Origin: Paenibacillus luteus | Lineage (GTDB): Bacteria; Bacillota; Bacilli; Paenibacillales; Paenibacillaceae | Assembly: GCF_006542765.1 (NCBI RefSeq) | Contig: NZ_SKCD01000010.1 | Coordinates: 91,899 to 155,898 of the forward strand | Direction: 5' to 3' | DNA length: 64,000 nt | Shown here: one piece after another, positions 1 through 7,321 of the stretch | Layout of the letters: each line of letters starts with the position of its first letter | Numbering within the stretch: position 1 is the stretch's first letter | The notes under the pieces: generated by a model | The model's input: the letters and a program-made list of their open reading frames with translations, nothing else | Told to the model about the DNA's origin: nothing | Database searches by the model: none | Program-made: the position numbers and the translations under genes

Positions 1-1
1 T

Positions 2-247
2 GCCGTTTCTTGGGCAGCACATGCCTTATCCGATGTATGCTCGTCGGTAGCACGTAAATCAATTTCAAGAATGATGGGCAATTCGATTAAGGAAGATGTT
101 GCTGCTTTTGCCCCAAAGCATTCCGACGATACCGCCGTAAAATCCGAAGCCGCTTGGGGACAGATTGAAGCGATTGTGAACAGTGACCCCAAGCTGAAGC
201 GGGAAGCAGATAAGATCAAAGCGGAATCGTCAGCAGTTGCTCATTAA
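2..247 (+). CDS. C-terminal end of an unrecognised protein (partial)
   Basis: An open frame enters from the left edge and stops at TAA 245-247, giving about 81 residues. The tail is charged and alanine-rich, ending in Glu-Ser-Ser-Ala-Val-Ala-His. I do not recognise a family. It is followed at once by a good intrinsic terminator, which supports it being the real end of a transcribed gene. The start and most of the protein may lie outside the window; an internal Met-Met pair near residue 33 could also be a start. Confidence 0.5.
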   Translation, partial: AVSWAAHALSDVCSSVARKSISRMMGNSIKEDVAAFAPKHSDDTAVKSEAAWGQIEAIVNSDPKLKREADKIKAESSAVAH

Positions 248-264
248 ATAAGGAAAACCTGACC

Positions 265-319
265 AAAGAATCGTAGGCCGCTGGGCAGAAATGCTGTGCG
301 GTCAGACGATTCTTTTTTT
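265..319 (+). terminator. Intrinsic terminator after the partial gene
   Basis: The arms AAGAATCGT and ACGATTCTT pair across a partly paired interior and are followed by a run of T. It separates the partial gene from mecA. Confidence 0.75.
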
Positions 320-450
320 CATCCAATATTAGTGCATTCGTCTAAAAGAAATGATAAAGTAGTTACATAGCATGATTTGGTCAAATTTATCACATCTTTC
401 TAAATCATTCATACGCTATTACAACAGATGCTGCAGAGGAGGATCCTGTC

Positions 451-1065
451 ATGAAAATCGAGCGATTGAGCCAGGATAAGATTCGGATTTTCCTGACGTT
501 CGACGACCTGCTGGAACGGGGGATCCAGAAGGAAGACATGTGGCGCGAAATTCCAAAAGTACACGAACTATTCAGTGAAATGATGGATCAAGCATATAGT
601 GAACTTGGATTCGACGCCAGCGGCCCATTAGCGGTCGAAGTGTTTGCCCTCCCCGCTCAAGGTATGGTAGTGATTGTCACCCGTGGCAAAATGAACAGTC
701 ATGCAGGAGATCGGGCAACCGAAGATGACGACACGGAAGACGAAATATACGAGATGGAAGTTACGCTTGAGCATAGTGATGTCGTGATGTATTCCTTCCG
801 CGAATTCGAAGATGTGATATCGGTATGCAAGCAATTGCAATCCGCCACTCTTACCGAGGATGGCCAATTATTTTCCTACAACGGAAAATATATATTGGCA
901 TTAGAGCCTGCTCTAATCGATAGCTCAAGGCATAACGCCGTTATCGCATTGCTTGCTGAATATGGAGAAGCGACCTCTGTGACCTATGCCATGCTTGAAG
1001 AGTATGGGAAAGTGATTATGCCCGAACACGCGGTGCGGGAAATCTGTAATCATTTTAAATTTTAA
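451..1065 (+). CDS. mecA: Adaptor protein MecA (negative regulator of competence)
   Basis: MecA is the adaptor that delivers substrates such as ComK to the ClpC ATPase for degradation by ClpCP in the cytoplasm. The 204-residue product starts MKIERLSQDKIRIFLTFDDL, the typical substrate-binding N-terminal domain, followed by an acidic linker at about residues 88-100 (DDDTEDE) and a C-terminal domain of the kind that binds ClpC. The length is close to Bacillus MecA (about 218). A strong GAGGAGG site lies 10 nt before the ATG. It stands alone between two terminator-like hairpins. The identification is from whole-protein resemblance. Confidence 0.93.
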   Translation: MKIERLSQDKIRIFLTFDDLLERGIQKEDMWREIPKVHELFSEMMDQAYSELGFDASGPLAVEVFALPAQGMVVIVTRGKMNSHAGDRATEDDDTEDEIYEMEVTLEHSDVVMYSFREFEDVISVCKQLQSATLTEDGQLFSYNGKYILALEPALIDSSRHNAVIALLAEYGEATSVTYAMLEEYGKVIMPEHAVREICNHFKF

Positions 1066-1080
1066 GCCAGCAGGCTTGCC

Positions 1081-1122
1081 AAGAGCATCTGCAGACAGTT
1101 TGTTGTCTGTGTGATGCTCTTC
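1081..1122 (+). terminator. Hairpin after mecA, probable terminator
   Basis: The arms AAGAGCATC and GATGCTCTT form a 9-bp stem; the inner TGCAGACAG/TTGTCTG adds pairing. The trailing sequence (TCTTGC) is only weakly T-rich, so termination may be partial. Confidence 0.5.
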
Positions 1123-1201
1123 TTGCATGTATGAGACATATGAAATGGAATACAGTAAGGGAAAGGCGTTCATATTAGATGTAGACAAAGGCGGTGATGG
1201 A

Positions 1202-2452
1202 ATGAGTGACAAAGAAGCAAACGATGTGTTGCATTCTACTCAAATCGTAATTGAGCAAGCGCTGCGAAGACTTGGCTATGATCAGGATATGATTGACCTG
1301 TTGAAGGAGCCGCTAAGGCTCCTGACCGTACGTATTCCAGTGAGAATGGATGACGGCAAAACAAAAGTATTTACAGGCTATAGAGCTCAACATAACGATG
1401 CTGTAGGTCCGACAAAGGGCGGTGTGCGTTTCCATCCAGCTGTCTCAGAAAATGAAGTAAAGGCTTTGTCGATTTGGATGAGCCTGAAATGCGGCATCGC
1501 CGATTTGCCCTACGGGGGTGGTAAAGGCGGCGTCATTTGCGATCCGCGCACAATGTCGTTCCGTGAACTGGAGCGCTTAAGCCGCGGCTATGTGCGTGCG
1601 GTCAGCCAAATCGTAGGTCCAAGTAAAGATATCCCTGCGCCTGATGTGATGACCAACTCGCAGATTATGGCTTGGATGATGGATGAATATAGCCGAATTA
1701 GGGAGTTTGACTCACCAGGTTTTATTACAGGGAAGCCTCTGGTACTTGGCGGTTCCAAAGGCAGAGAAACCGCAACTGCTCGCGGTGTGGTCATTATGAT
1801 TCACGAGGCGCTGCTCTTAAAAGGTATTGAGCTTGCGAATGCTCGAATCGTGATTCAAGGCTTCGGAAATGCCGGCAGCTACCTTGCCAAATTTATGCAT
1901 GAAGCTGGTGCGAAGGTAATAGGTATTTCCGATGTGAACGGAGCGTTGTATAATAGAGAAGGACTCGATATTGAATATTTGCTGGATCGTCGAGATTCCT
2001 TTGGCAATGTAACCAATTTATTTCCGCATACCATCTCAAATGCAGAGCTGCTTGAACTCGAATGCGATGTGCTTGTACCAGCTGCGATTGAGAATCAGAT
2101 TACAGATGAAAATGCCGACCGTATTCGAGCTTCCATAGTGGTAGAGGCTGCTAATGGACCAACTACACTGGAAGCGACCCGGATTTTATCTGAGCGCGGC
2201 GTACTGCTGATTCCTGATGTGCTTGCCAGTGCCGGAGGGGTCATTGTATCCTATTTCGAGTGGGTACAAAATAATCAAGGATACTACTGGGATGAGCAGG
2301 AAGTTGATGATAAGCTGAAGCTTATGATGATTCGTGGCTTTAACCATGTGTACGAAATACACCGCACCCGCAAGGTCGATATGCGACTGGCCGCTTACAT
2401 GGCTGGCGTTCGTAAAATGGCTGAAGCCGTTCGCTTCCGCGGCTGGGTGTAA
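1202..2452 (+). CDS. gudB: NAD-dependent glutamate dehydrogenase (GudB/RocG type)
   Basis: Catalyses oxidative deamination of glutamate to 2-oxoglutarate and ammonia. The Glu/Leu/Phe/Val dehydrogenase signature LPYGGGKGG (catalytic Lys) and the Rossmann motif GFGNAGSYL are both visible. The 416-residue product lines up from end to end with Bacillus GudB/RocG, including the ending RFRGWV. The frame is open upstream to ATG 1127, but the extra 25 residues have no family counterpart, so I place the start at ATG 1202 (MSDKEANDVL). prsW follows after 15 nt, the same neighbour order as in B. subtilis. Confidence 0.93.
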   Translation: MSDKEANDVLHSTQIVIEQALRRLGYDQDMIDLLKEPLRLLTVRIPVRMDDGKTKVFTGYRAQHNDAVGPTKGGVRFHPAVSENEVKALSIWMSLKCGIADLPYGGGKGGVICDPRTMSFRELERLSRGYVRAVSQIVGPSKDIPAPDVMTNSQIMAWMMDEYSRIREFDSPGFITGKPLVLGGSKGRETATARGVVIMIHEALLLKGIELANARIVIQGFGNAGSYLAKFMHEAGAKVIGISDVNGALYNREGLDIEYLLDRRDSFGNVTNLFPHTISNAELLELECDVLVPAAIENQITDENADRIRASIVVEAANGPTTLEATRILSERGVLLIPDVLASAGGVIVSYFEWVQNNQGYYWDEQEVDDKLKLMMIRGFNHVYEIHRTRKVDMRLAAYMAGVRKMAEAVRFRGWV

Positions 2453-2467
2453 GAAAGTAGGGACGAA

Positions 2468-3163
2468 ATGCTGTTGTTTTCCGTTTTGACTGCTGCCGTT
2501 GCGCCAGGCGTTTCGCTGCTTACTTATTTATATTTACGGGACCGTTATGAGGCTGAGCCTATTCATATGGTTGCTCGTATGTTTGTGCTCGGGATGCTCG
2601 TCGTTGTACCGATTATGGTTATTCAGCGGGGTCTGCAGCTTTGGCTTGGCGATCATACGGTTTGGTTCGCATTTGGCGAGTCGGCTGGTGTTGAGGAATT
2701 CGTGAAATGGTTTGTTCTGTACCATGTCATTTACAACCATACGGAGTTCGATGAGCCCTATGATGGTATCGTATATGCATCCTCCATTTCGCTGGGCTTT
2801 GCGACATTGGAGAATGTGCTTTATGCCTTTTATTCACCGGCGACATTCGGAACGCTGCTTGTTCGTGCACTGCTCCCTGTTTCTGGCCATGCCCTATTCG
2901 GCGTGATGATGGGCTATTATTTGGGAAAAGCAAAATTTGCACCTAAGAACAAGAGCTTCTATTTCTTGGTGATTTCGTTATTGCTTCCCGTCTTTCTGCA
3001 TGGTACTTATGACTGGATTATGATCACGGTCCGTACCAATTGGATGTGGTTCATCATTCCATTCATGATCGTGCTGTGGATATGGGGCTTGCGCAAAATG
3101 GCTCATGCAACCTCGCGGTCACCTTTCCGTTTTCTTGTCCGAGAGGATGAGGTTAAACTGTAG
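2468..3163 (+). CDS. prsW: Intramembrane protease PrsW
   Basis: PrsW is a multi-pass membrane glutamic-type protease of the CPBP/PrsW superfamily that cuts the anti-sigma factor RsiW at site 1, releasing SigW under envelope stress. The 231-residue product is largely hydrophobic. The conserved EE pair is at about residues 76-77 (with K80), a membrane His at about H141 (SGHALFG), and a further His at about H178 (LHGTYD). The length is close to B. subtilis PrsW (218). It lies 15 nt after gudB and is probably cotranscribed. RsiW and SigW are not in the window. Confidence 0.9.
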   Translation: MLLFSVLTAAVAPGVSLLTYLYLRDRYEAEPIHMVARMFVLGMLVVVPIMVIQRGLQLWLGDHTVWFAFGESAGVEEFVKWFVLYHVIYNHTEFDEPYDGIVYASSISLGFATLENVLYAFYSPATFGTLLVRALLPVSGHALFGVMMGYYLGKAKFAPKNKSFYFLVISLLLPVFLHGTYDWIMITVRTNWMWFIIPFMIVLWIWGLRKMAHATSRSPFRFLVREDEVKL

Positions 3164-3237
3164 CTGTTCCGTCCATACTTACATTATATAGAAGTGCCTG
3201 AAACGATGGCATTCGAATAATGGCTAAGGAGGGGCAT

Positions 3238-3402
3238 ATGGAGGCTGCTGCAAGGATTAAAGTGACGATCCGGTGCAACGTATGTGGTGAGAAATTTGTG
3301 CTGCGCGGACGAAGAGAAAGAGATGCGATTGACACCGGCTTTAAGCAATGCATTTGCAATAATGCAAATGATCTAGAGATTGAAGAGCACAGTATTTTCT
3401 AA
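3238..3402 (+). CDS. Small cysteine-motif (zinc-ribbon-like) protein of unknown function
   Basis: A 54-residue protein with CNVCGEKF and a later CIC pair, suggesting a small metal-binding fold. The AAGGAGGGG site at 3226-3234 decides the start at ATG 3238; the in-frame upstream ATG at 3220 precedes this site and is unlikely. It lies between prsW and ypeB. I do not recognise a named family; a zinc-ribbon role is inferred from the cysteines only. Confidence 0.65.
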   Translation: MEAAARIKVTIRCNVCGEKFVLRGRRERDAIDTGFKQCICNNANDLEIEEHSIF

Positions 3403-3444
3403 TGCCAATTCACTGAACTAGCAAAATTAAATAGACGGATGCAT

Positions 3445-3500
3445 AAAGCTCCCTTGGGCAAACCAAACTAAAACCAGGTTTTGCACAAGAAAGGAGCTTT
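3445..3500 (+). promoter_or_regulatory. Long stem-loop whose 3' arm contains the ypeB Shine-Dalgarno
   Basis: AAAGCTCC (3445-3452) pairs with GGAGCTTT (3493-3500), and CTTG plus GCAAACC inside pair with GGTTTTGC and CAAG. The AAGGAG ribosome site (3491-3496) sits in the 3' arm, 10 nt before the ypeB ATG at 3507. It may be a terminator for the upstream gene, a translational block on ypeB, or both. Confidence 0.5.
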
Positions 3501-3506
3501 TGTATT

Positions 3507-4862
3507 ATGTACCGTCGATTAAGCTCAATCCTGTTTCCTGTAATGACACTTCTGCTTATCGGAGCTGCCTACTGGGGCTATCAAGAGCATCAAGAGAAAA
3601 ATTCAATACTGATAAAAGCGGAAAACCAGTATCAGCGGGCATTTCACGACTTGACTTACCATGTCGAACAGCTCCATCAACAATTAGGCAATACACTTGC
3701 GGTCAACTCGACCTCACAAAGCTACCATCGCAAGGGCCTCGTCAACGTCTGGCGCTTAACGAGCCAAGCGCAAAATGAGATTAACCAGCTGCCCCTCACA
3801 CTGCTCCCATTCAATGAGGCAGGCGATTTTTTATCCCGCATCGCAAACTTTGCCTATAAAACGTCAGTTCGTGATCTAACCAAACAGCCGCTTACACCTG
3901 ACGAATTTAAAACCATGAAGACGCTGTATGCGAATTCCGAGCAAATTTCCAAGGATCTGGTTAACATGCAGCAGAAAGTGCTGGACAACAAATTGCGCTG
4001 GATGGATGTTGAAATTGCCATTGCGTCAGAAAAAACGAATCAAGACAATGTCATTGTTGATGGGTTCAAAACGGTCGACAAAAAGGTGAGCGAATATCCG
4101 GAGATTAACTGGGGACCATCCGTCACGAGTATGTATCAGAAGCGTACCTTTAAGGCACTCAGCGGAAAAATGGCAACCTCAGAGGATATCAAGAAGCAAG
4201 CGGTTAAATTCACTAGTTCTTCAAACGCAGAAGTCCGCGTTGTGGAAAACGCTAAGGGAACCGAATATGCTTCCTATTCCGCTACCGTTAACGAAGGTAA
4301 AAACAAAAACCTTCAAATGGATTTCACCAAAAAGGGCGGTCAACTACTTTGGTTTATGAACCCGCGCGATATCGGTGAGAAAAAAATAGATTTAGAAAAA
4401 GCAAAAGCATCTGCAGATACCTTTCTAGACAAACATGGCTTCGCGGAAATGCAAGCAATCAGCTATGATATGCACAGTAATATGGGGGCCTTTACCTACG
4501 TGAGCAAGCAAAGCGGGGTTCTCATCTACCCGGATAAGCTTACGGTCAAAGTAGCGTTAGATACTGGCGAAACCGTTGCTTTGCAGGCGAATGACTACGT
4601 TTATGAGCATCACAAGCGTAAGCTCCCGAGCCCGATTATTGCAAAAGCTGAGGCTCGAAAAGCACTTAACCCTGAAATGAAGGTGCAAAACGAGCAATTG
4701 GCGCTGATTAATAATGAGCTTGGTGAAGAAGTATTATGTTATGAATATACCGGCAAAATTAATGGATCGCTTTACCGTGTCTATATTAATTCAGAAACCG
4801 GACTGGAAGAATCCATTGAGGAAATGTCTCCTTATGATTCCAAGGTCGCTTCCGACAAATAA
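3507..4862 (+). CDS. ypeB: Germination protein YpeB
   Basis: YpeB is needed in dormant spores for the stability and correct deposition of the cortex-lytic enzyme SleB. The 451-residue product has an N-terminal membrane or signal segment (about residues 8-25), then a long region typical of YpeB and C-terminal PepSY-like repeats (for example the region around LDTGETVALQANDYVYEH and the final NSETGLEESIEEMSPYD). Length and organisation match the family (about 450). The usual partner sleB, normally just upstream, is absent here; instead a small Cys protein and prsW precede it. Confidence 0.9.
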   Translation: MYRRLSSILFPVMTLLLIGAAYWGYQEHQEKNSILIKAENQYQRAFHDLTYHVEQLHQQLGNTLAVNSTSQSYHRKGLVNVWRLTSQAQNEINQLPLTLLPFNEAGDFLSRIANFAYKTSVRDLTKQPLTPDEFKTMKTLYANSEQISKDLVNMQQKVLDNKLRWMDVEIAIASEKTNQDNVIVDGFKTVDKKVSEYPEINWGPSVTSMYQKRTFKALSGKMATSEDIKKQAVKFTSSSNAEVRVVENAKGTEYASYSATVNEGKNKNLQMDFTKKGGQLLWFMNPRDIGEKKIDLEKAKASADTFLDKHGFAEMQAISYDMHSNMGAFTYVSKQSGVLIYPDKLTVKVALDTGETVALQANDYVYEHHKRKLPSPIIAKAEARKALNPEMKVQNEQLALINNELGEEVLCYEYTGKINGSLYRVYINSETGLEESIEEMSPYDSKVASDK

Positions 4863-4868
4863 CGATAT

Positions 4869-4917
4869 GGCTCCCCTCAATTCGACGTGCTATAATGCAT
4901 GTAAATAGGGGGGAGCC
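4869..4917 (+). promoter_or_regulatory. Inverted repeat plus -10 box upstream of the PilZ gene
   Basis: GGCTCCCCT (4869-4877) is complementary to the AGGGGGGAGCC segment (4907-4917) that contains the Shine-Dalgarno of the next gene. A perfect TATAAT lies in the loop at 4891-4896, without a convincing -35. The hairpin could end ypeB transcription or hide the ribosome site on read-through RNA, while initiation at the internal -10 would leave out the 5' arm. Confidence 0.4.
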
Positions 4918-4920
4918 AAT

Positions 4921-5574
4921 TTGTTGCCTAAAATGAATCAAATGCTGCATTTTCAAATCGCTTCTTCAGACGAAGCGGAAGCAACGATCGAATATAAGTC
5001 GCGTATTGCTGATGAGCAAGATGACGGATTGCTTATAGAAATTCCGATTAGTGAGAAAACAGGACGTTACAAACGCCTGTTTCTTGGTGATGAGCTATCT
5101 GTTTTTTTTGTATCCGAAGATGGAATAAAAAATTATTTTGATTCCCATGTGATCGGCTTTAAAGAAGATGGGGTAAAATTAATTAAAATCCGCAGACCAG
5201 AGCCCGATCGTATTACGAAAGTACAGCGGCGAAGCTTCCTGAGGGTGCCAGCAGAGCTAGAGATTGCGGTGAAAATGACAAATCAAGTTCGATTCGTATG
5301 TGAAACCGATGATGTTGGCGGAGGCGGAATTTCATTCATTGCCGAAGGCAAATGGCCGCTTGAACCCGAAATGCTGCTAGAATGCTGGCTGCTTGTACCG
5401 TTTAAGAACGGCACCATTGAGCATGCGTTCTTTCGTGGAGAAATCGTGCGCGTGGTAGAGCTGGAATCAGGCAGGAAACAGGCGATGATAAAATACGAGA
5501 GCATCAATGACTCCGAACGCCAGAAAGTCATTCGTTATTGCTTCGAGAAGCAGCTGGAATATCGTAATCGATGA
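4921..5574 (+). CDS. PilZ-domain flagellar brake protein (YpfA/YcgR type)
   Basis: A 217-residue protein with an N-terminal YcgR-type domain (about 1-95) and a C-terminal PilZ domain (about 98-215). Family members bind cyclic di-GMP and slow the flagellar motor. The binding RxxxR motif is present (QRRSFLRV). The second motif, usually (D/N)xSxxG, reads DVGGGG, so the Ser is Gly. The start is TTG 4921, 6 nt after a GGGGGAG site; ATG 4933 is an alternative. B. subtilis keeps ypfA near cmk in the same order. Confidence 0.85.
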   Translation: MLPKMNQMLHFQIASSDEAEATIEYKSRIADEQDDGLLIEIPISEKTGRYKRLFLGDELSVFFVSEDGIKNYFDSHVIGFKEDGVKLIKIRRPEPDRITKVQRRSFLRVPAELEIAVKMTNQVRFVCETDDVGGGGISFIAEGKWPLEPEMLLECWLLVPFKNGTIEHAFFRGEIVRVVELESGRKQAMIKYESINDSERQKVIRYCFEKQLEYRNR

Positions 5575-5628
5575 ATAAAATAGGATAGTCATGGAAAACT
5601 ACCCTGAAAGAAGAAGGGGAGATTCCAT

Positions 5629-5817
5629 GTGCTGATCAGAAAAAACAAAAGCCGCAAGCAGCTTGTCAGATTGGCCGATGAGGTTAGCGCTATTTTAAGA
5701 AAAATCATCATAACTTTACTTATTTTATTAATTTGCTCGCAGGCACTATTGCAAAATAATGCAGTCAGGCATTGGCTTACGGGTGTAGATCAGTGGGAAG
5801 GAACCCGCTTGAACTAA
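5629..5817 (+). CDS. ypfB: Small single-pass membrane protein (YpfB-like)
   Basis: A 62-residue protein: a basic N-terminus, one hydrophobic helix at about residues 25-42 (RKIIITLLILLICSQALL) and a short polar tail. Size, position between the PilZ gene and cmk, and topology match B. subtilis YpfB; its function is unknown. The start is GTG 5629 after AAGGGGAG; the ATG at 5627 runs into a stop within two codons. Confidence 0.65.
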   Translation: MLIRKNKSRKQLVRLADEVSAILRKIIITLLILLICSQALLQNNAVRHWLTGVDQWEGTRLN

Positions 5818-5827
5818 CGCTGGACTT

Positions 5828-5856
5828 TTGCATCTGCGTTTATAGTGTGGTATAAT
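5828..5856 (+). promoter_or_regulatory. Sigma-A promoter upstream of cmk
   Basis: TTGCAT (5828-5833), 17 nt, TATAAT (5851-5856). The predicted start point near 5863 is just before the hairpin at 5867-5887. Confidence 0.65.
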
Positions 5857-5866
5857 TTTCACGTTC

Positions 5867-5887
5867 GCAGGCAAAGCCTGCTTTTTT
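5867..5887 (+). terminator. Short intrinsic terminator between ypfB and cmk
   Basis: GCAGGC, AAA loop, GCCTGC, then TTTTTT. It would stop transcription from ypfB, but it also lies at about nucleotides 5-25 of any RNA begun at the promoter immediately upstream. Confidence 0.7.
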
Positions 5888-5958
5888 CTTGAGAGGTTTG
5901 CGTCGCATTCTTACATGCATTCGGCCAGCCGTCTCTACTAAAAGGGGGTTGACCTGTA

Positions 5959-6657
5959 GTGGTGCATCACGAAGGTGACAGCGACCGCATGAACATTGCA
6001 ATTGACGGGCCGGCAGGCGCGGGCAAGAGCACGGTTGCGCGAAGAGTCGCCGAGCAGCTAGGATATGTTTACATCGATACAGGCTCTATGTACCGGGCTG
6101 TAACATTAATTGCTCAGCGGGCTGGGGTATCGGTGGAACAATTGGCTAAACTAGCTGATCTAGTAAAATCTTTAGAGATTGAGCTTGAGCCAGGCGAGCG
6201 TGGCCAGTCTGTGTTCGTGAATGGTGAAAATGTAACCGCATTGATTCGCTCCCGCGAGGTGACGCTTCAGGTGTCTTATTTTGCAGCGAATGAAACGGTA
6301 CGTGAGGTTCTAGGCATCATGCAGCGCAGGCTTGCAGAACGCAAGGGCGTCGTTATGGATGGCCGAGATATTGGTTCGCACGTGCTGCCTCATGCGGAAT
6401 TGAAAATTTTTCTGACTGCATCGGTAAAGGAACGGGCACTTCGCCGTTACCGTGAAATAGTGGACAGCCAAACCATTACGCTAGAGCAGTTGGAAACCGA
6501 GATTGCAGAGCGTGACCGCTTGGACGAGCAACGAGAGATTTCACCCTTAGTATGCGCATCTGATGCTGTTGTACTCGACAGCACCTCCATGACGATCGAT
6601 GAGGTCATTCACGCCATTGTGAAATTAAGCCGAACCAAAATGGCGGAGGCGAAGTAA
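5959..6657 (+). CDS. cmk: Cytidylate kinase
   Basis: Phosphorylates CMP and dCMP with ATP in pyrimidine nucleotide recycling. It has the P-loop GPAGAGKST, the following YIDTGSMYRA substrate segment, and VMDGRDIGSHVLP with the CMP-binding Arg-Asp. The 232 residues from GTG 5959 (9 nt after AAAGGGGG) include a 10-residue leader before MNIAIDGP; ATG 5989 gives the usual family start and is the alternative. It is followed after 3 nt by the plsC-type gene and then the S1 gene, a standard Bacillales order. Confidence 0.93.
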   Translation: MVHHEGDSDRMNIAIDGPAGAGKSTVARRVAEQLGYVYIDTGSMYRAVTLIAQRAGVSVEQLAKLADLVKSLEIELEPGERGQSVFVNGENVTALIRSREVTLQVSYFAANETVREVLGIMQRRLAERKGVVMDGRDIGSHVLPHAELKIFLTASVKERALRRYREIVDSQTITLEQLETEIAERDRLDEQREISPLVCASDAVVLDSTSMTIDEVIHAIVKLSRTKMAEAK

Positions 6658-6660
6658 ACT

Positions 6661-7239
6661 ATGTTATATTACTTTTTTAGGTTTCTCCTGCGTGTCTTGT
6701 ACACACTGTTATTTCGATTGGAAGCAAGAGGCAAGGAAAATGTTCCTGCCGAAGGCCCTGTCGTACTCGCCTCAAATCATCTCAGCAACTTTGACCCGCC
6801 AACGGTAGGAGTCAAGATCAAGCGGAAGGTGCATTTCATGGCGAAGGAGGAATTGTTTAAAATTCCGGTGTTTGGTCCAGGGATCCGCGCAGTCGGCGCA
6901 TTTCCGGTGAAACGGGGGGGCGTTAGCAAGGATGCCATCAAGTCTTCTATCGCAATGGTGAAGGAAGGCAACGTACTGGGCATTTTTCCTGAAGGTTCGC
7001 GTCATAATCAATCAGGCGCGGCCAAGAAAGGCGCAGCGATGATTGCTGTTCGAAGCGGAGCTGTCGTTGTTCCGGTTGCAATTATCGGCAAGTACAGACC
7101 ATTCAGCAAAATCGTTGTTTGTTATGGCAAGCCTATCGATCTTACTGCAATTATTGAGGAATCATCACCGGATATGCTTGAGCAAGTGACAGACACGATT
7201 ATGGCCCGCATTCGCGAGCTTGCTGCAAACAATCGTTAA
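6661..7239 (+). CDS. plsC: 1-acyl-sn-glycerol-3-phosphate acyltransferase (PlsC family)
   Basis: Transfers an acyl group to lysophosphatidate, making phosphatidate at the inner membrane face. The acyltransferase block I NHLSNFD (about residue 39) supplies the catalytic His-Asp, and block III FPEGSRH (about 108) binds the glycerol phosphate. An N-terminal hydrophobic stretch (FFRFLLRVLYTLLF) suggests membrane association. The 192 residues fit the family. It lies 3 nt after cmk. Confidence 0.9.
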   Translation: MLYYFFRFLLRVLYTLLFRLEARGKENVPAEGPVVLASNHLSNFDPPTVGVKIKRKVHFMAKEELFKIPVFGPGIRAVGAFPVKRGGVSKDAIKSSIAMVKEGNVLGIFPEGSRHNQSGAAKKGAAMIAVRSGAVVVPVAIIGKYRPFSKIVVCYGKPIDLTAIIEESSPDMLEQVTDTIMARIRELAANNR

Positions 7240-7321
7240 TTTATGTTTTAAATGCTGCTTTCGCTCTAGGCGGTAGCGGATTTAAATAAAGTTGGGGTAT
7301 GAACTGAGGAGGTTATTTCAA

